Of a stretch of 64,000 nucleotides of DNA, positions 7,099-16,536 are shown in pieces. The position numbers were made by a program, and so were the translations under genes. The stretch covers positions 124,001 to 188,000 of the forward strand of contig CALSNB010000002.1 of assembly GCA_943787605.1 (NCBI GenBank), in the 5' to 3' direction. The stretch comes from GCA-2697345 sp002697345 (GTDB lineage Bacteria > Pseudomonadota > Alphaproteobacteria > Rhodobacterales > Rhodobacteraceae). Each line of letters opens with the position of its first letter. Positions within the stretch are counted from its first letter, which is position 1. The notes under the pieces are model-generated. The model worked only from the letters and a program-made list of their open reading frames with translations. It ran no database searches and had not been told where the DNA came from.

Positions 7099-9261
7099 TT
7101 ATTTCCCAAAAGAGTTTTCAAAGCTATTTTTATATAATGGGCTCAATTCATTTATTGACGAGTTATATCTCCCTATTTGAATTTTTTCTTCAATAAAACC
7201 ACCTACTATCTCCGTATGAACATCATTTTTTACTGATTCATCAATTAGTTTATTAGCTTTATCTAGCGAACACCCAACGAGATATCTACCTTGATCTTCT
7301 CCAAAGATAAAACTGATATCGCTCTCAAATAGATTAAAACCTAAATTCGATTGAGTCGCCATTTCAAAAATAGCAAGTGCTATCCCACCATCTGAACAAT
7401 CTGTACAGGCTTCAATTAAATCAATGTGACTCCTAATAAATTCTCCATTTTTTCGTTCTTTTTCTAAATTTACTTTTGGAACCTCTCCATCTTCCCTATC
7501 AAACATTTCTGCAAGTAAGGCGGATTGCCCAAGTTCTCCAACTGTTTCCCCGACTAGTACGGCTATATATTCATTTTTTACTTTACCCTTTATCATGTTA
7601 TCGATGTTATGGATAATCCCTACGGCTCCAATTGTCGGTGTTGGAAGAATCGCATGCCCATCGGTTTCATTGTATAATGAGACATTTCCAGAAACTATCG
7701 GCATATTTAATACTTTTACTGCTTCGGTTATTCCTTGTATTGCTTCTACGAATTGCCCCATAATCTCTGGCTTTTCTGGGTTGCCAAAATTTAAGTTGTC
7801 AGTAGAAGCAAGGGGGGTAGCTCCAACTGCTGTCAGATTTCGATATGCTTCTGCAACTGCTTGTTTGCCACCTTCTTTAGGGTTAGCTTTTACATATCGA
7901 GGAGTTACATCGCTTGTGAAAGCTAACGCTTTGTTGGTGTTAGGAACTTTTACTACACCTGCTGGAAAGCCTGAAGAGCAAATAGTATTAGCCTGAACTT
8001 CACTATCATATTGTTCCCAAATCCAATGTTTGCTGGAGTAATTTGAGCTTGCGATCAACTTTTTTAGACCTTCAATCGGATTGACTGGAGGTAGTTGCTC
8101 TAAAGCTTTTGGCTTTGACGTTGAAGACCAGGCTCTATCATATTCAGGGGCGTCTCCAGACAAAGCTTTTAGTGGTAAATCTGCTTTCACTTCGTTATTA
8201 TGAAATATTATAAATCTGTCTTCTTCTATAGTTTCTCCAACAACAGAAAAATCTAAATCCCACTTATCAAATATTAATTCTGCTTTAGACTCAGATCCTG
8301 TATTTAAAACCATAAGCATGCGCTCTTGTGACTCGCTTAGCATCATTTCATATGCGCTCATGCCTGGTTCTCTTGTCGGAACTTTGTTTAAATCTAATTT
8401 TATACCTAACCCGCCTTTATCGCCCATTTCTACTGCAGAACAGGTTAGCCCAGCGGCACCCATGTCTTGAATTGATATTATTGCCCCAGTTGCCATAAGT
8501 TCCTGACATGCTTCCATTAACCTCTTTTCAGTGAAAGGATCACCTATTTGTACATTGGGACGCTTTTCTTCTATAAATTCATCAAATTCCGCAGAGGCCA
8601 TAGTGGCTCCACCAACTCCGTCTCTTCCAGTTTTCGCACCAACATAAACGACCTTCATTCCGACACCGGATGCAGCAGAGTAAAAAATCTTATCGTGATC
8701 TGCTAAACCCGCCGCAAATGCGTTAACTAGACAATTTCCGTTATATGCTGCATGAAAGCGAGTTTCTCCGCCCACTGTTGGAACTCCAAAACAATTCCCA
8801 TATCCACCTATGCCAGCAACTACTCCATTTACGAGTTGTTTAGTTTTTGGATGTTTAACTTCTCCAAATGAAAGAGAGTTCATTACAGCAATTGGCCGAG
8901 CGCCCATTGTGAATACGTCTCTTAATATCCCACCGATACCGGTTGCTGCCCCTTGATATGGCTCAATATAGGAGGGGTGGTTATGGCTTTCCATCTTAAA
9001 GACGACAGCTTGATTGTCGCCTATATCCACTACACCAGCATTCTCTCCTGGGCCACAAATCACTTGCGAACCTTTGGAATGTAACATTCGCAGCCATTTT
9101 TTTGAAGACTTATATGAGCAGTGCTCGTTCCACATTGCTGAAAAAATTCCTAACTCCGTAAAAGTGGGAGGACGTCCGATAAGGTCTAGGATTTTCTTAA
9201 ACTCATTGGGCTTAAGGCCGTGTCTTTCAATAACTTCTGTGGTTATACGTGGTTCTGACAT
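7099..9261 (-). CDS. purL: Phosphoribosylformylglycinamidine synthase subunit PurL
   Basis: 720 residues from the ATG at 9261, which has GAGGAAA seven bases upstream; the open frame extends further back, but the family begins at MSEPRITTEVIERHGL. It is the short PurL that works with separate PurS and PurQ, making FGAM from FGAR, ATP and glutamine-derived ammonia in purine synthesis. Visible motifs include WNEHCSYKSSK, VFKMESHNHPSYIEPYQGAATG, and the second-half repeat GFPAGVV with the LASTDNLNFGNPEKPE loop. purS and purQ are not in the window. Downstream are bolA and grxD. Confidence 0.97.
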   Translation of the reverse strand: MSEPRITTEVIERHGLKPNEFKKILDLIGRPPTFTELGIFSAMWNEHCSYKSSKKWLRMLHSKGSQVICGPGENAGVVDIGDNQAVVFKMESHNHPSYIEPYQGAATGIGGILRDVFTMGARPIAVMNSLSFGEVKHPKTKQLVNGVVAGIGGYGNCFGVPTVGGETRFHAAYNGNCLVNAFAAGLADHDKIFYSAASGVGMKVVYVGAKTGRDGVGGATMASAEFDEFIEEKRPNVQIGDPFTEKRLMEACQELMATGAIISIQDMGAAGLTCSAVEMGDKGGLGIKLDLNKVPTREPGMSAYEMMLSESQERMLMVLNTGSESKAELIFDKWDLDFSVVGETIEEDRFIIFHNNEVKADLPLKALSGDAPEYDRAWSSTSKPKALEQLPPVNPIEGLKKLIASSNYSSKHWIWEQYDSEVQANTICSSGFPAGVVKVPNTNKALAFTSDVTPRYVKANPKEGGKQAVAEAYRNLTAVGATPLASTDNLNFGNPEKPEIMGQFVEAIQGITEAVKVLNMPIVSGNVSLYNETDGHAILPTPTIGAVGIIHNIDNMIKGKVKNEYIAVLVGETVGELGQSALLAEMFDREDGEVPKVNLEKERKNGEFIRSHIDLIEACTDCSDGGIALAIFEMATQSNLGFNLFESDISFIFGEDQGRYLVGCSLDKANKLIDESVKNDVHTEIVGGFIEEKIQIGRYNSSINELSPLYKNSFENSFGK

Positions 9262-9431
9262 TACTTTATTTCCTCTGGCACTATCTATTAACAATAAGTG
9301 AAAAATTAAGATTCTCAAAGCCCAGTTTTTAAGTTCTTGAGAGCTTTTAACTAGAATGACTGGATAGTTATTCAATCATTATAATCAGAGAAGAGATAAG
9401 TCATAATTCTAACATAACTTATCACATTTTA

Positions 9432-10343
9432 TCAAAAAACTTCATTAATTATAGTCCTAGCTTTCTTTCGTTGTATCATTATTTCGTTTACTACAAAATC
9501 TCGAAAAGCAGCTATTCTTTTTGACTGCCGTAATTCCTCAGGGTAGGCGAGAAAAATTGGGACTACATTTGAAGAAAATTCTGGTAATATTCTGACTAAC
9601 TCTGGGTTATCTATGGCGACATAATCGGGTAGTACGCCTATACCTAAGCCATTCTTTACTGCTTGAAGTACGCCAAAATAATTATTAACAGTAAGAATTT
9701 TTTTTAAGTCATAGCTAAGTAATTCTTTAACTAAAGTCTCTCCAGCAGCTACTTGCTCTGATCTGACATTTTGAAATATTATACGATGACTCCTTAACTC
9801 ATTAAGAGCTTTAGGGACTTTATTTTTTTGTAAGTAGGCCTTGTTTGCATACAAACACAACTGAATACTCATCAAACGTTTTCGAACAAGATCGGCTTGG
9901 CTTGGTTCTTTCATTCGAATTGCGACATCTGCCTCTCGCATTGGTAGGTCTAACACACGCTCACCAAGCATAAGATCAATATTTAGATCGGGGTATTGCA
10001 AGAATAATGTTGATAATCGAGGAGCCAACCAAAGTGACCCAAAACCCATAGTGGTTGTTACTCGTAACTCTCCAAAAACCTCGTCTTCGCTATCTCTAAT
10101 TCGAGCACTTGCCGCTTCTAATCTCTTTGACATAGACTTTGTTGCATCAAAAAGTAACTCACCTTGCTCTGTTAAGATTAAGCCTCGGGCATGTCTGTGG
10201 AATAAAGTCGTATTTAGAGATTCCTCTAAGGCTCGAATTTGACGGGACACAGCAGACTGTGACAGGTGAATATTATCACCAGCATGCGTTAGACTTCCTG
10301 CAGCTGCTACAGCATGGAAAACTCTTAGTTTATCCCAATCCAT
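9432..10343 (-). CDS. LysR family transcriptional regulator
   Basis: 303 residues. The N-terminal winged helix-turn-helix (about residues 1-60) is typical: MDWDKLRVFHAVAAAGS, then LSQSAVSRQIRALEE, then LFHRHARGLILTEQGE. The rest is a periplasmic-binding-like effector domain. It is divergent from the indolepyruvate oxidoreductase gene with about 150 bases between starts, the arrangement expected if it controls that gene and itself (inference). The effector cannot be told from sequence. Confidence 0.92.
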   Translation of the reverse strand: MDWDKLRVFHAVAAAGSLTHAGDNIHLSQSAVSRQIRALEESLNTTLFHRHARGLILTEQGELLFDATKSMSKRLEAASARIRDSEDEVFGELRVTTTMGFGSLWLAPRLSTLFLQYPDLNIDLMLGERVLDLPMREADVAIRMKEPSQADLVRKRLMSIQLCLYANKAYLQKNKVPKALNELRSHRIIFQNVRSEQVAAGETLVKELLSYDLKKILTVNNYFGVLQAVKNGLGIGVLPDYVAIDNPELVRILPEFSSNVVPIFLAYPEELRQSKRIAAFRDFVVNEIMIQRKKARTIINEVF

Positions 10344-10494
10344 TTATTTATCCTCCTTTGTTATTGACTATAAAGTACTGTATTGAAGAGATATAGTAAT
10401 AAATAAAGCAAAGTGGTTATCTTTAATAAGTCATTGATGAGTAGTGTTTGTCAAAGTAAGAATAGAATCGTAAACAGTAGGAATTATAAAATTT

Positions 10495-13400
10495 ATGACT
10501 GAAAGTTCTTTAAGTGATCGATTTGACTTAACAAAATCGGCTGTCTTACTTAATGGAACACAGGCTTTAGTTAGGTTGCTTCTTACTCAGAAAGCCCGAG
10601 ATAAGGCGGCTGGTTTAAACACGGCAGGCCTTGTTACTGGGTATCGCGGTTCACCTCTTGGTGCAGTGGACAGTCAAATGTCAAAAGTCAAAAAAGAGCT
10701 CGATGATCATGATGTAGTATTCCAACCTGGTCTTAATGAGGATTTAGCCGCAACAGCCCTTTGGGGGTCTCAGCAAGCTGAACTTAGAGGTGAAGGTTTG
10801 TTTGATGGAGTATTTGGGCTTTGGTATGGAAAGGGGCCGGGGGTTGACCGGTCCGGAGATGTTATGAAACACGCCAATATGGCTGGATCGTCGACTTATG
10901 GTGGAGTTGTTATGGCAATGGGGGATGACCATACAGGCGAGAGCTCTACTGTTTTACATCAGTCTGATTTTGCTATGATTGATGCTTCGATTCCAATTCT
11001 TTCACCTGCTGGAGTGCAAGAGATAATAGATTATGGGCTATACGGTTGGGCTTTGTCTAGGTTTTCTGGTCTTTGGGTTGGTCTCAAGGTCATGAAAGAT
11101 ACTGTTGAAGCGACATCAGTTGTAGATGGAAATATAGATCGGGTAAGTTTTTCTTCTCCCCCATATGTTAAACCTGAGGGAGGTTTGAACATAAGACTGG
11201 TAGATCAGCCGGTAGATCAAGAAGAACGTTTAGTGGATTATAAGATTGAAGCAGCTAGAAGTTTTGCTAAAGAAAATAATATTGATAAGTGTGTTTGGAA
11301 AGGTGGTCAAAATCCAAAAATAGGTTTTGTTGCGGCTGGCAAGAATTGGTTGGATTTAGTTCATTCTCTTTCTCTTTTGGGAATCGATGAAAAGGACTCT
11401 GAACGACTTGGTATTACAACCTATAAAGTGGGACAAATATGGCCACTTGATACTTTGTCATTTGAAAGTTGGGCGGACACTCTGGATTTAATAGTTGTTG
11501 TTGAAGAAAAACGAAAAATTTTAGAAGGACAAATTAAGGAATATTTATTCGATAATTCAAAAGGAAGACGCGTCTACGGTGGCAAAAAACAAGGTGTGGA
11601 GTTATTCTCCTCAAAGTTTGCTCTTGATCCGGTAGAAATAGCTGAAAAAATTGGTTATATTTTAGAAGAGGAGGGGTGTGGATCAGATAAGTTACTATCA
11701 AATCTGTATTATGTTGTTAACTCAAGAAAAGCAGAAAATACCAGTGAGATAGCGAGTAGAATACCATATTTTTGTTCTGGATGCCCTCATAATTCGTCTA
11801 CTAAAATTCCGGAAGGTTCTCGGGCTTACGCAGGTATTGGGTGTCACTATATGGCTCAGTGGATGGATAGAGATACATTGGGATACACCCATATGGGAGG
11901 AGAGGGGGCCAACTGGATTGGAGAGGCGCCGTTCTCATCTACCGGGCATGTGTTCCAAAATATAGGAGATGGAACTTATAATCACTCTGGCATTCAAGCA
12001 ATTAGAGCTGCCGTATCATCTGACGTTAACGTAACGTATAAAATCCTTTTTAATGATGCTGTTGCGATGACAGGAGGGCAAGGAAATGATGGGGGACTTG
12101 ACGCTTCTAGAGTTGTTGCTGAGTTAAATGCGATTGGTGTTAAAAAAGTTGTTGTAGTGTATGATGAAAAAGAAGATGTGAATTTTGATTTATTTAAACC
12201 TAGTGTTGAAACCTATGAGCGATCAGAACTTCAGAATGTTCAAAAAAAAATCAGAAATGAAAAAGGTGTCTCTGCTATTGTTTACATACAAACCTGTGCG
12301 GCAGAAAAGCGTCGTAGAAGAAAGCGTGGAAAATTTCCAGATCCGGATAAGAGAGTATTTATAAATACTGATGTATGTGAAGGCTGTGGAGATTGTGGTG
12401 TTCAGTCTAACTGCGTTTCTATAATACCTGTTCAAACTGAATTGGGTCGAAAAAGAGCTATTGATCAATCTTCGTGTAATAAAGATTTCAGTTGTGTAAA
12501 AGGGTTTTGTCCATCTTTTGTTACTGTTGAAGGAGCTAAAATCAAGTCTAAAGCATTTGGTGAGATTTTGCTCCCAGAACTGCCAGATCCGGTTCTTCCA
12601 AAAATACATGGCACCTATAACATTATCATTACCGGTGTAGGGGGTACTGGAGTTGTTACAATTGGTGCTGTTCTGGCTATGGCAGCCCATATTGATAATA
12701 AGGGTGCTGGGATGATGGAAATGGCAGGGCTGGCTCAAAAAGGTGGAGCTGTTCATATTCACTGCAGGCTAGCAGATAATCCAGAAGATATATCTGCAAT
12801 CCGAGTAGCTACTGGAGAAGCTGATGCAATCATTGGCGGTGATCTAGTAGTTACATCTGGTTCAAAAACTATATCCCTAATGAAAGAAAGCAGGACACAA
12901 GCTATTGTTAATAGTCATGAAATTGTAACGGGCGAGTTTACTAGAGATACAGACTTTTTTATTCCAAATGATAGATTGAAACTCTCTTTAGAAGCTCGTC
13001 TTAAAGATGCCGTTAGTTTCTTTGATGCAACTGATTTAGCGAAGCTAACCTTAGGAGATTCTATCTACTCTAACATGATTATTTTTGGATCGGCCTGGCA
13101 GAAAGGTATGATACCATTATCCTATAACTCTATCAAAAAAGCTATTGAACTTAACGGGGCATCTACTGAACTAAACCTAAAAGCATTTGAAGTGGGCAGG
13201 TGGGCAATTCTTTTCCCAATTGAAGCGGAGAAGGTTTATAAATCTAGGGTAACAGAGCTACCAAAAAACTTGCAGGAACGGATTAAGTTTAGAGAAACAC
13301 ATCTAAAGGAATATCAGTCTGATAGTTTAGCTAAGCGTTACATTGATTTTGTTAGTAGATTTTCAGGTACTTTTTTAGAGGATGCTGTAGCAGAAGGATA

Positions 13401-13887
13401 TCATAAAGTACTCGCCTATAAAGACGAGTATGAGGTTGCTAGGTTACATACGAATACTATTTCAAAACTACGAGAGGAGTTTGATGGTGAACTCAAAATA
13501 ACTTATCACTTAGCTCCACCTGTTCTCTCAAAGCTAGGAAACGATGGTCGACCAATAAAGAAAGAATACGGTTATTTTATGGGTAATGCTTTTAAAGTTC
13601 TTCGGAAAATGAAATTTTTGAGAGGTACCTATTTTGATGCTTTCGGGTATTCGAAAGAACGCAAAATGGAACGTGCACTGATTGATTTATATGAACAAGA
13701 TTTGGGAGCTTTGGTAAATAGTAATATTACTAATAATGATGCCGCAATTTCTTTGGCTAGATTACCACTTCAAATAAGAGGTTTTGGATCTGTAAAGCAA
13801 CAAAGTTATGAAGTAGCGATGAAAACGCGATTAGAACTACTTGAAATATTGGGAAGAAAAGATGTAACGAAAGTTGCAGCTGAATAG
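10495..13887 (+). CDS. Fused indolepyruvate:ferredoxin oxidoreductase (IorA-IorB type)
   Basis: 1130 residues, the single-chain form seen in aerobic proteobacteria. It oxidatively decarboxylates indolepyruvate and related aryl-pyruvates to acyl-CoA. Domains in order: pyrimidine-binding domain with the TAGLVTGYRGSPLG opening; TPP-binding region around GGEGANWIGEAPF and NDAVAMTGGQGNDGG; cysteine clusters CSGCPHN near residue 427 and CEGCGDC near 629 for 4Fe-4S clusters; and a C-terminal gamma-type domain starting at TGVGGTGVVTIG near 713. Full length with no break. In aerobes it probably serves aromatic amino acid catabolism. Confidence 0.95.
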   Translation: MTESSLSDRFDLTKSAVLLNGTQALVRLLLTQKARDKAAGLNTAGLVTGYRGSPLGAVDSQMSKVKKELDDHDVVFQPGLNEDLAATALWGSQQAELRGEGLFDGVFGLWYGKGPGVDRSGDVMKHANMAGSSTYGGVVMAMGDDHTGESSTVLHQSDFAMIDASIPILSPAGVQEIIDYGLYGWALSRFSGLWVGLKVMKDTVEATSVVDGNIDRVSFSSPPYVKPEGGLNIRLVDQPVDQEERLVDYKIEAARSFAKENNIDKCVWKGGQNPKIGFVAAGKNWLDLVHSLSLLGIDEKDSERLGITTYKVGQIWPLDTLSFESWADTLDLIVVVEEKRKILEGQIKEYLFDNSKGRRVYGGKKQGVELFSSKFALDPVEIAEKIGYILEEEGCGSDKLLSNLYYVVNSRKAENTSEIASRIPYFCSGCPHNSSTKIPEGSRAYAGIGCHYMAQWMDRDTLGYTHMGGEGANWIGEAPFSSTGHVFQNIGDGTYNHSGIQAIRAAVSSDVNVTYKILFNDAVAMTGGQGNDGGLDASRVVAELNAIGVKKVVVVYDEKEDVNFDLFKPSVETYERSELQNVQKKIRNEKGVSAIVYIQTCAAEKRRRRKRGKFPDPDKRVFINTDVCEGCGDCGVQSNCVSIIPVQTELGRKRAIDQSSCNKDFSCVKGFCPSFVTVEGAKIKSKAFGEILLPELPDPVLPKIHGTYNIIITGVGGTGVVTIGAVLAMAAHIDNKGAGMMEMAGLAQKGGAVHIHCRLADNPEDISAIRVATGEADAIIGGDLVVTSGSKTISLMKESRTQAIVNSHEIVTGEFTRDTDFFIPNDRLKLSLEARLKDAVSFFDATDLAKLTLGDSIYSNMIIFGSAWQKGMIPLSYNSIKKAIELNGASTELNLKAFEVGRWAILFPIEAEKVYKSRVTELPKNLQERIKFRETHLKEYQSDSLAKRYIDFVSRFSGTFLEDAVAEGYHKVLAYKDEYEVARLHTNTISKLREEFDGELKITYHLAPPVLSKLGNDGRPIKKEYGYFMGNAFKVLRKMKFLRGTYFDAFGYSKERKMERALIDLYEQDLGALVNSNITNNDAAISLARLPLQIRGFGSVKQQSYEVAMKTRLELLEILGRKDVTKVAAE

Positions 13888-13979
13888 AAGATAGAAAAAA
13901 ACCCATTATATTAGGTAATCTCATTAATTTTAAAATAATCCACTAAAAAGTTAAACAACTTCATATAAACTATGTTTTA

Positions 13980-14216
13980 TTACATCTTCATAAGTAAATA
14001 GATCTGTTCTTCATCACTAATATCTTGCCTTAGTATTTTATCGCCAGATTCATGGCAGTAATGCGGTATATCAACTATAGCCGCTGGGTCATCTGCCATT
14101 ACTCGTAAAATATCACCTTTTTGCATTTCTTTTAATTTTTTTCGGATTTTCAGAACTGGTAGAGGGCACAATAATCCAGTTGAATCTAATTCAAAATCCC
14201 AGCGGTACTTGGTCAA
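13980..14216 (-). CDS. TusA/SirA-like sulfurtransferase
   Basis: 78 residues with the TusA fold signature: the catalytic Cys17 in GLLCPLPVLK, KGDILRVMADDPAA, and the end DKILRQDISDEEQIYLLMKM. Family members carry persulfide sulfur to tRNA thiolation, molybdenum cofactor or other sulfur pathways. The ATG overlaps the stop of the upstream RHH gene by four bases, so the two are co-translated. Whether it is the canonical TusA of 2-thiouridine synthesis is not settled: mnmA lies about 2.3 kb away in the same direction but is not linked. Confidence 0.85.
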   Translation of the reverse strand: MTKYRWDFELDSTGLLCPLPVLKIRKKLKEMQKGDILRVMADDPAAIVDIPHYCHESGDKILRQDISDEEQIYLLMKM

Positions 14217-14464
14217 TTACTATTCTCCTCCTGAAGTAAATTCGATTTTTGAATCTTGAAATAATTAAGTATGTAGAGCCGAATAGCTGAAGCTAAGCCG
14301 CAATTTTGCCCTCTTTCGTAATCAATTTCGGAAGCTAATTCGTTAATTCCTTTTTTTTGTTTAGATGCTATTTCTTGGAATGACTTCCAAAAATCCTCCT
14401 CTAATGTAACGGAAGTTTTATGTTTTCTTAATGTTAGTGAACGTTTTTTTGGTCTTGAAAGCAT
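14213..14464 (-). CDS. Ribbon-helix-helix domain protein
   Basis: 83 residues. The central part RKHKTSVTLEEDFWKSFQ with ISO/GINELASEIDY-like helices resembles the RHH_4 type found across alphaproteobacteria: a short strand followed by two helices, the second ending in SAIRLYILNYF. RHH proteins bind DNA as dimers. It overlaps the TusA-like gene by four bases. The target is unknown; autoregulation of this pair is a guess. Confidence 0.75.
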   Translation of the reverse strand: MLSRPKKRSLTLRKHKTSVTLEEDFWKSFQEIASKQKKGINELASEIDYERGQNCGLASAIRLYILNYFKIQKSNLLQEENSN

Positions 14465-14508
14465 CTAAGAGATCTTTTTATTTTGATTTCTAGTTAGTGA
14501 GGATTTAT

Positions 14509-15900
14509 TCATCTTGGGCCGATCATTTTCTCAGGCCTGACAACTTGGTCAAACTCTTCAGCCGTTACAAATCCTAGATTTATTGCTTCTTGTTTAAGGG
14601 TTGTTTTGTTTTTGTGCGCTGTTTTTGCGACCTTTGTAGCATTATCGTAACCGATTTTTGGGGCCAGGGCTGTAACAAGCATTAGGCTTTCTTGCATCAA
14701 ATGTTCAATCCTCTCCTCGTCAGCTTTAATTCCAATGACACAATTATTTGTGAATGCAAGCGCCGCGTCACCAAGCAATTGAATGGATTGTAATAAATTA
14801 TATGCCATCATGGGTTTGTAAACGTTCAGTTCAAAATGACCTTGAGACCCCGCAAAGCCAATAGCAGCATCATTACCAAAAATTTGTATACAAACTTGAG
14901 TGATAGCTTCGCATTGAGTTGGATTTACTTTGCCGGGCATTATTGAGGAGCCTGGTTCGTTTTCTGGTAAAATTAGCTCACCCAGCCCACTTCTTGGCCC
15001 TGAGCCAAGAAACCTTATATCATTTGCAATTTTAAAAATACTTGCTGCAACTGTTTTTAGAGTACCAGACATCTCCACAATTGCATCATGTGCTGCAAGT
15101 GCTTCAAATTTATTCGGTGCTGTTTTAAAATTAATACCTGTGATTTTAGAAATTTGAGAAGCAACTTTTATGTCCCAACCTTTTTCTGTACTTAAACCTG
15201 TGCCTACAGCAGTCCCACCTTGCGCTAACTCAAGAATATTTTCCACTCCATGCTCAATTCTTTTAATCCCCATATAGACTTGATGTGTGTAACCTGAGAA
15301 TTCTTGACCTAGAGTAAGTGGAGTTGCATCCATTGTATGGGTTCGACCAATTTTAATAATGCCTGAAAATTCCTGAACTTTTAATTCTAATCCTTCATGC
15401 AGTTCCTTTAACTTTGGAAGCAAATTGTTATAGGTAGATTCCGCAATTGCTATATGCATCGCCGTAGGAAAAGTATCATTTGATGATTGGCCCATATTGC
15501 AGTGATCATTGGGATGTACTGGGTTTTTAGATCCTATTTCACCTCCAAGCAATTCAATTCCTCTATTTGCTATTACTTCATTAGCATTCATGTTTGACTG
15601 AGTCCCAGATCCAGTTTGCCAAACTACAAGTGGAAAATTACTGTTTAGATCCCCGGCAATGACCTCTTCAGACGCTTTGATTATGACATCAGCAATTTTA
15701 GAAGTAAGTTTTCCAGATTTTTTGTTAACAGTTGCGCATGCTTTTTTAATTATCCCTAACGCTCTGATAATCGCTATGGGTTGTCGTTCCCATCCTATTG
15801 GAAAGTTTGCTAGTGATCGCTGGGTTTGAGCACCCCAGTACTTATCCTTGGGGACTTCAATTTGTCCAAAACTATCAGTTTCTGTTCGAGTATCGGTCAT
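14509..15900 (-). CDS. fumC: Fumarate hydratase class II
   Basis: 463 residues, full length. It interconverts fumarate and malate in the TCA cycle. The fumarase/aspartase signature GSSIMPGKVNP is near residue 317; also visible are GSGTQSNMNANEV, the HPNDHCNMGQSSND segment, and GRTHTMDATPLTLGQE. It is the iron-free, oxygen-stable type. ATG start with GGAG upstream. Transcribed alone or with the RHH-TusA pair downstream, which starts 45 bases after its stop. Confidence 0.97.
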   Translation of the reverse strand: MTDTRTETDSFGQIEVPKDKYWGAQTQRSLANFPIGWERQPIAIIRALGIIKKACATVNKKSGKLTSKIADVIIKASEEVIAGDLNSNFPLVVWQTGSGTQSNMNANEVIANRGIELLGGEIGSKNPVHPNDHCNMGQSSNDTFPTAMHIAIAESTYNNLLPKLKELHEGLELKVQEFSGIIKIGRTHTMDATPLTLGQEFSGYTHQVYMGIKRIEHGVENILELAQGGTAVGTGLSTEKGWDIKVASQISKITGINFKTAPNKFEALAAHDAIVEMSGTLKTVAASIFKIANDIRFLGSGPRSGLGELILPENEPGSSIMPGKVNPTQCEAITQVCIQIFGNDAAIGFAGSQGHFELNVYKPMMAYNLLQSIQLLGDAALAFTNNCVIGIKADEERIEHLMQESLMLVTALAPKIGYDNATKVAKTAHKNKTTLKQEAINLGFVTAEEFDQVVRPEKMIGPR

Positions 15901-16014
15901 TTTTTATTTCTCCATTTAACAGAAAAGAACTAGTTGGAATTTTACTACCTAAATGTTTTTTGTAACTTTTTTTAAAGTTTAGCTGAATTTGGTTCCATTA
16001 CTAGAGTATCTTAT

Positions 16015-16494
16015 TTATTTGCGGAAACTATCAAGACTGATTACTTTTTGATCAGATGAATCAGTTTTTTTACCTTTTAGTGAATTTTTAGGCACAAGGT
16101 TTTTATTTAATTCTTCATTAGGTTCATTTAACTTTTTATTAATATTTTTTTCAAACTTAAGCCCAAATTGTACAGATGGATCTGCAAAGGTTATTATTGA
16201 GTCTATTGGAATAGACAGCATTTCAGGGGTGTCACCAAAGTTTAGTACAATTTCAAAATGTTCATTAGTTACTTTTAATTTGTCGAACCAATTCTGGATT
16301 ATAATTGTCATTTCGTCTGGGTATTTTTCTGATAACCAGTCATTAATAGAAATTCCGGGGTATCTTGTATCAAAAGTGATATGAAAATGATGGTTACCAG
16401 GTAAGCCGTCGCGTTGGACGTCTGAAAGGACATCTACAATTAAATGACGCATGGCGATTTGCATTTTCTTAGTATAATCGATTTTTTCAATCAT
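16015..16494 (-). CDS. sspB: SspB family ClpXP adaptor
   Basis: 159 residues. The first 115 match the alpha-type SspB fold: IDYTKKMQIAMRHLIVDVL, GNHHFHITFDT, the acidic SIPIDSIITFADPSVQFGL strand. SspB tethers ssrA-tagged and other substrates to the ClpXP protease. The middle-to-end linker is long, polar and rich in Asn and Lys, and the last residues VISLDSFRK look like the ClpX-binding tail typical of SspB (established for the family). mnmA is upstream on the same strand. Confidence 0.9.
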   Translation of the reverse strand: MIEKIDYTKKMQIAMRHLIVDVLSDVQRDGLPGNHHFHITFDTRYPGISINDWLSEKYPDEMTIIIQNWFDKLKVTNEHFEIVLNFGDTPEMLSIPIDSIITFADPSVQFGLKFEKNINKKLNEPNEELNKNLVPKNSLKGKKTDSSDQKVISLDSFRK

Positions 16495-16536
16495 GTATTC
16501 ACCCTAATACTTATTTAATCATAATTAACTATTTTT

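Noticed and set aside
12223..12762. 179-codon minus-strand frame inside the indolepyruvate oxidoreductase gene
   Set aside because: Asparagine and serine-rich antisense frame with no ribosome site; the plus-strand protein is clearly conserved.
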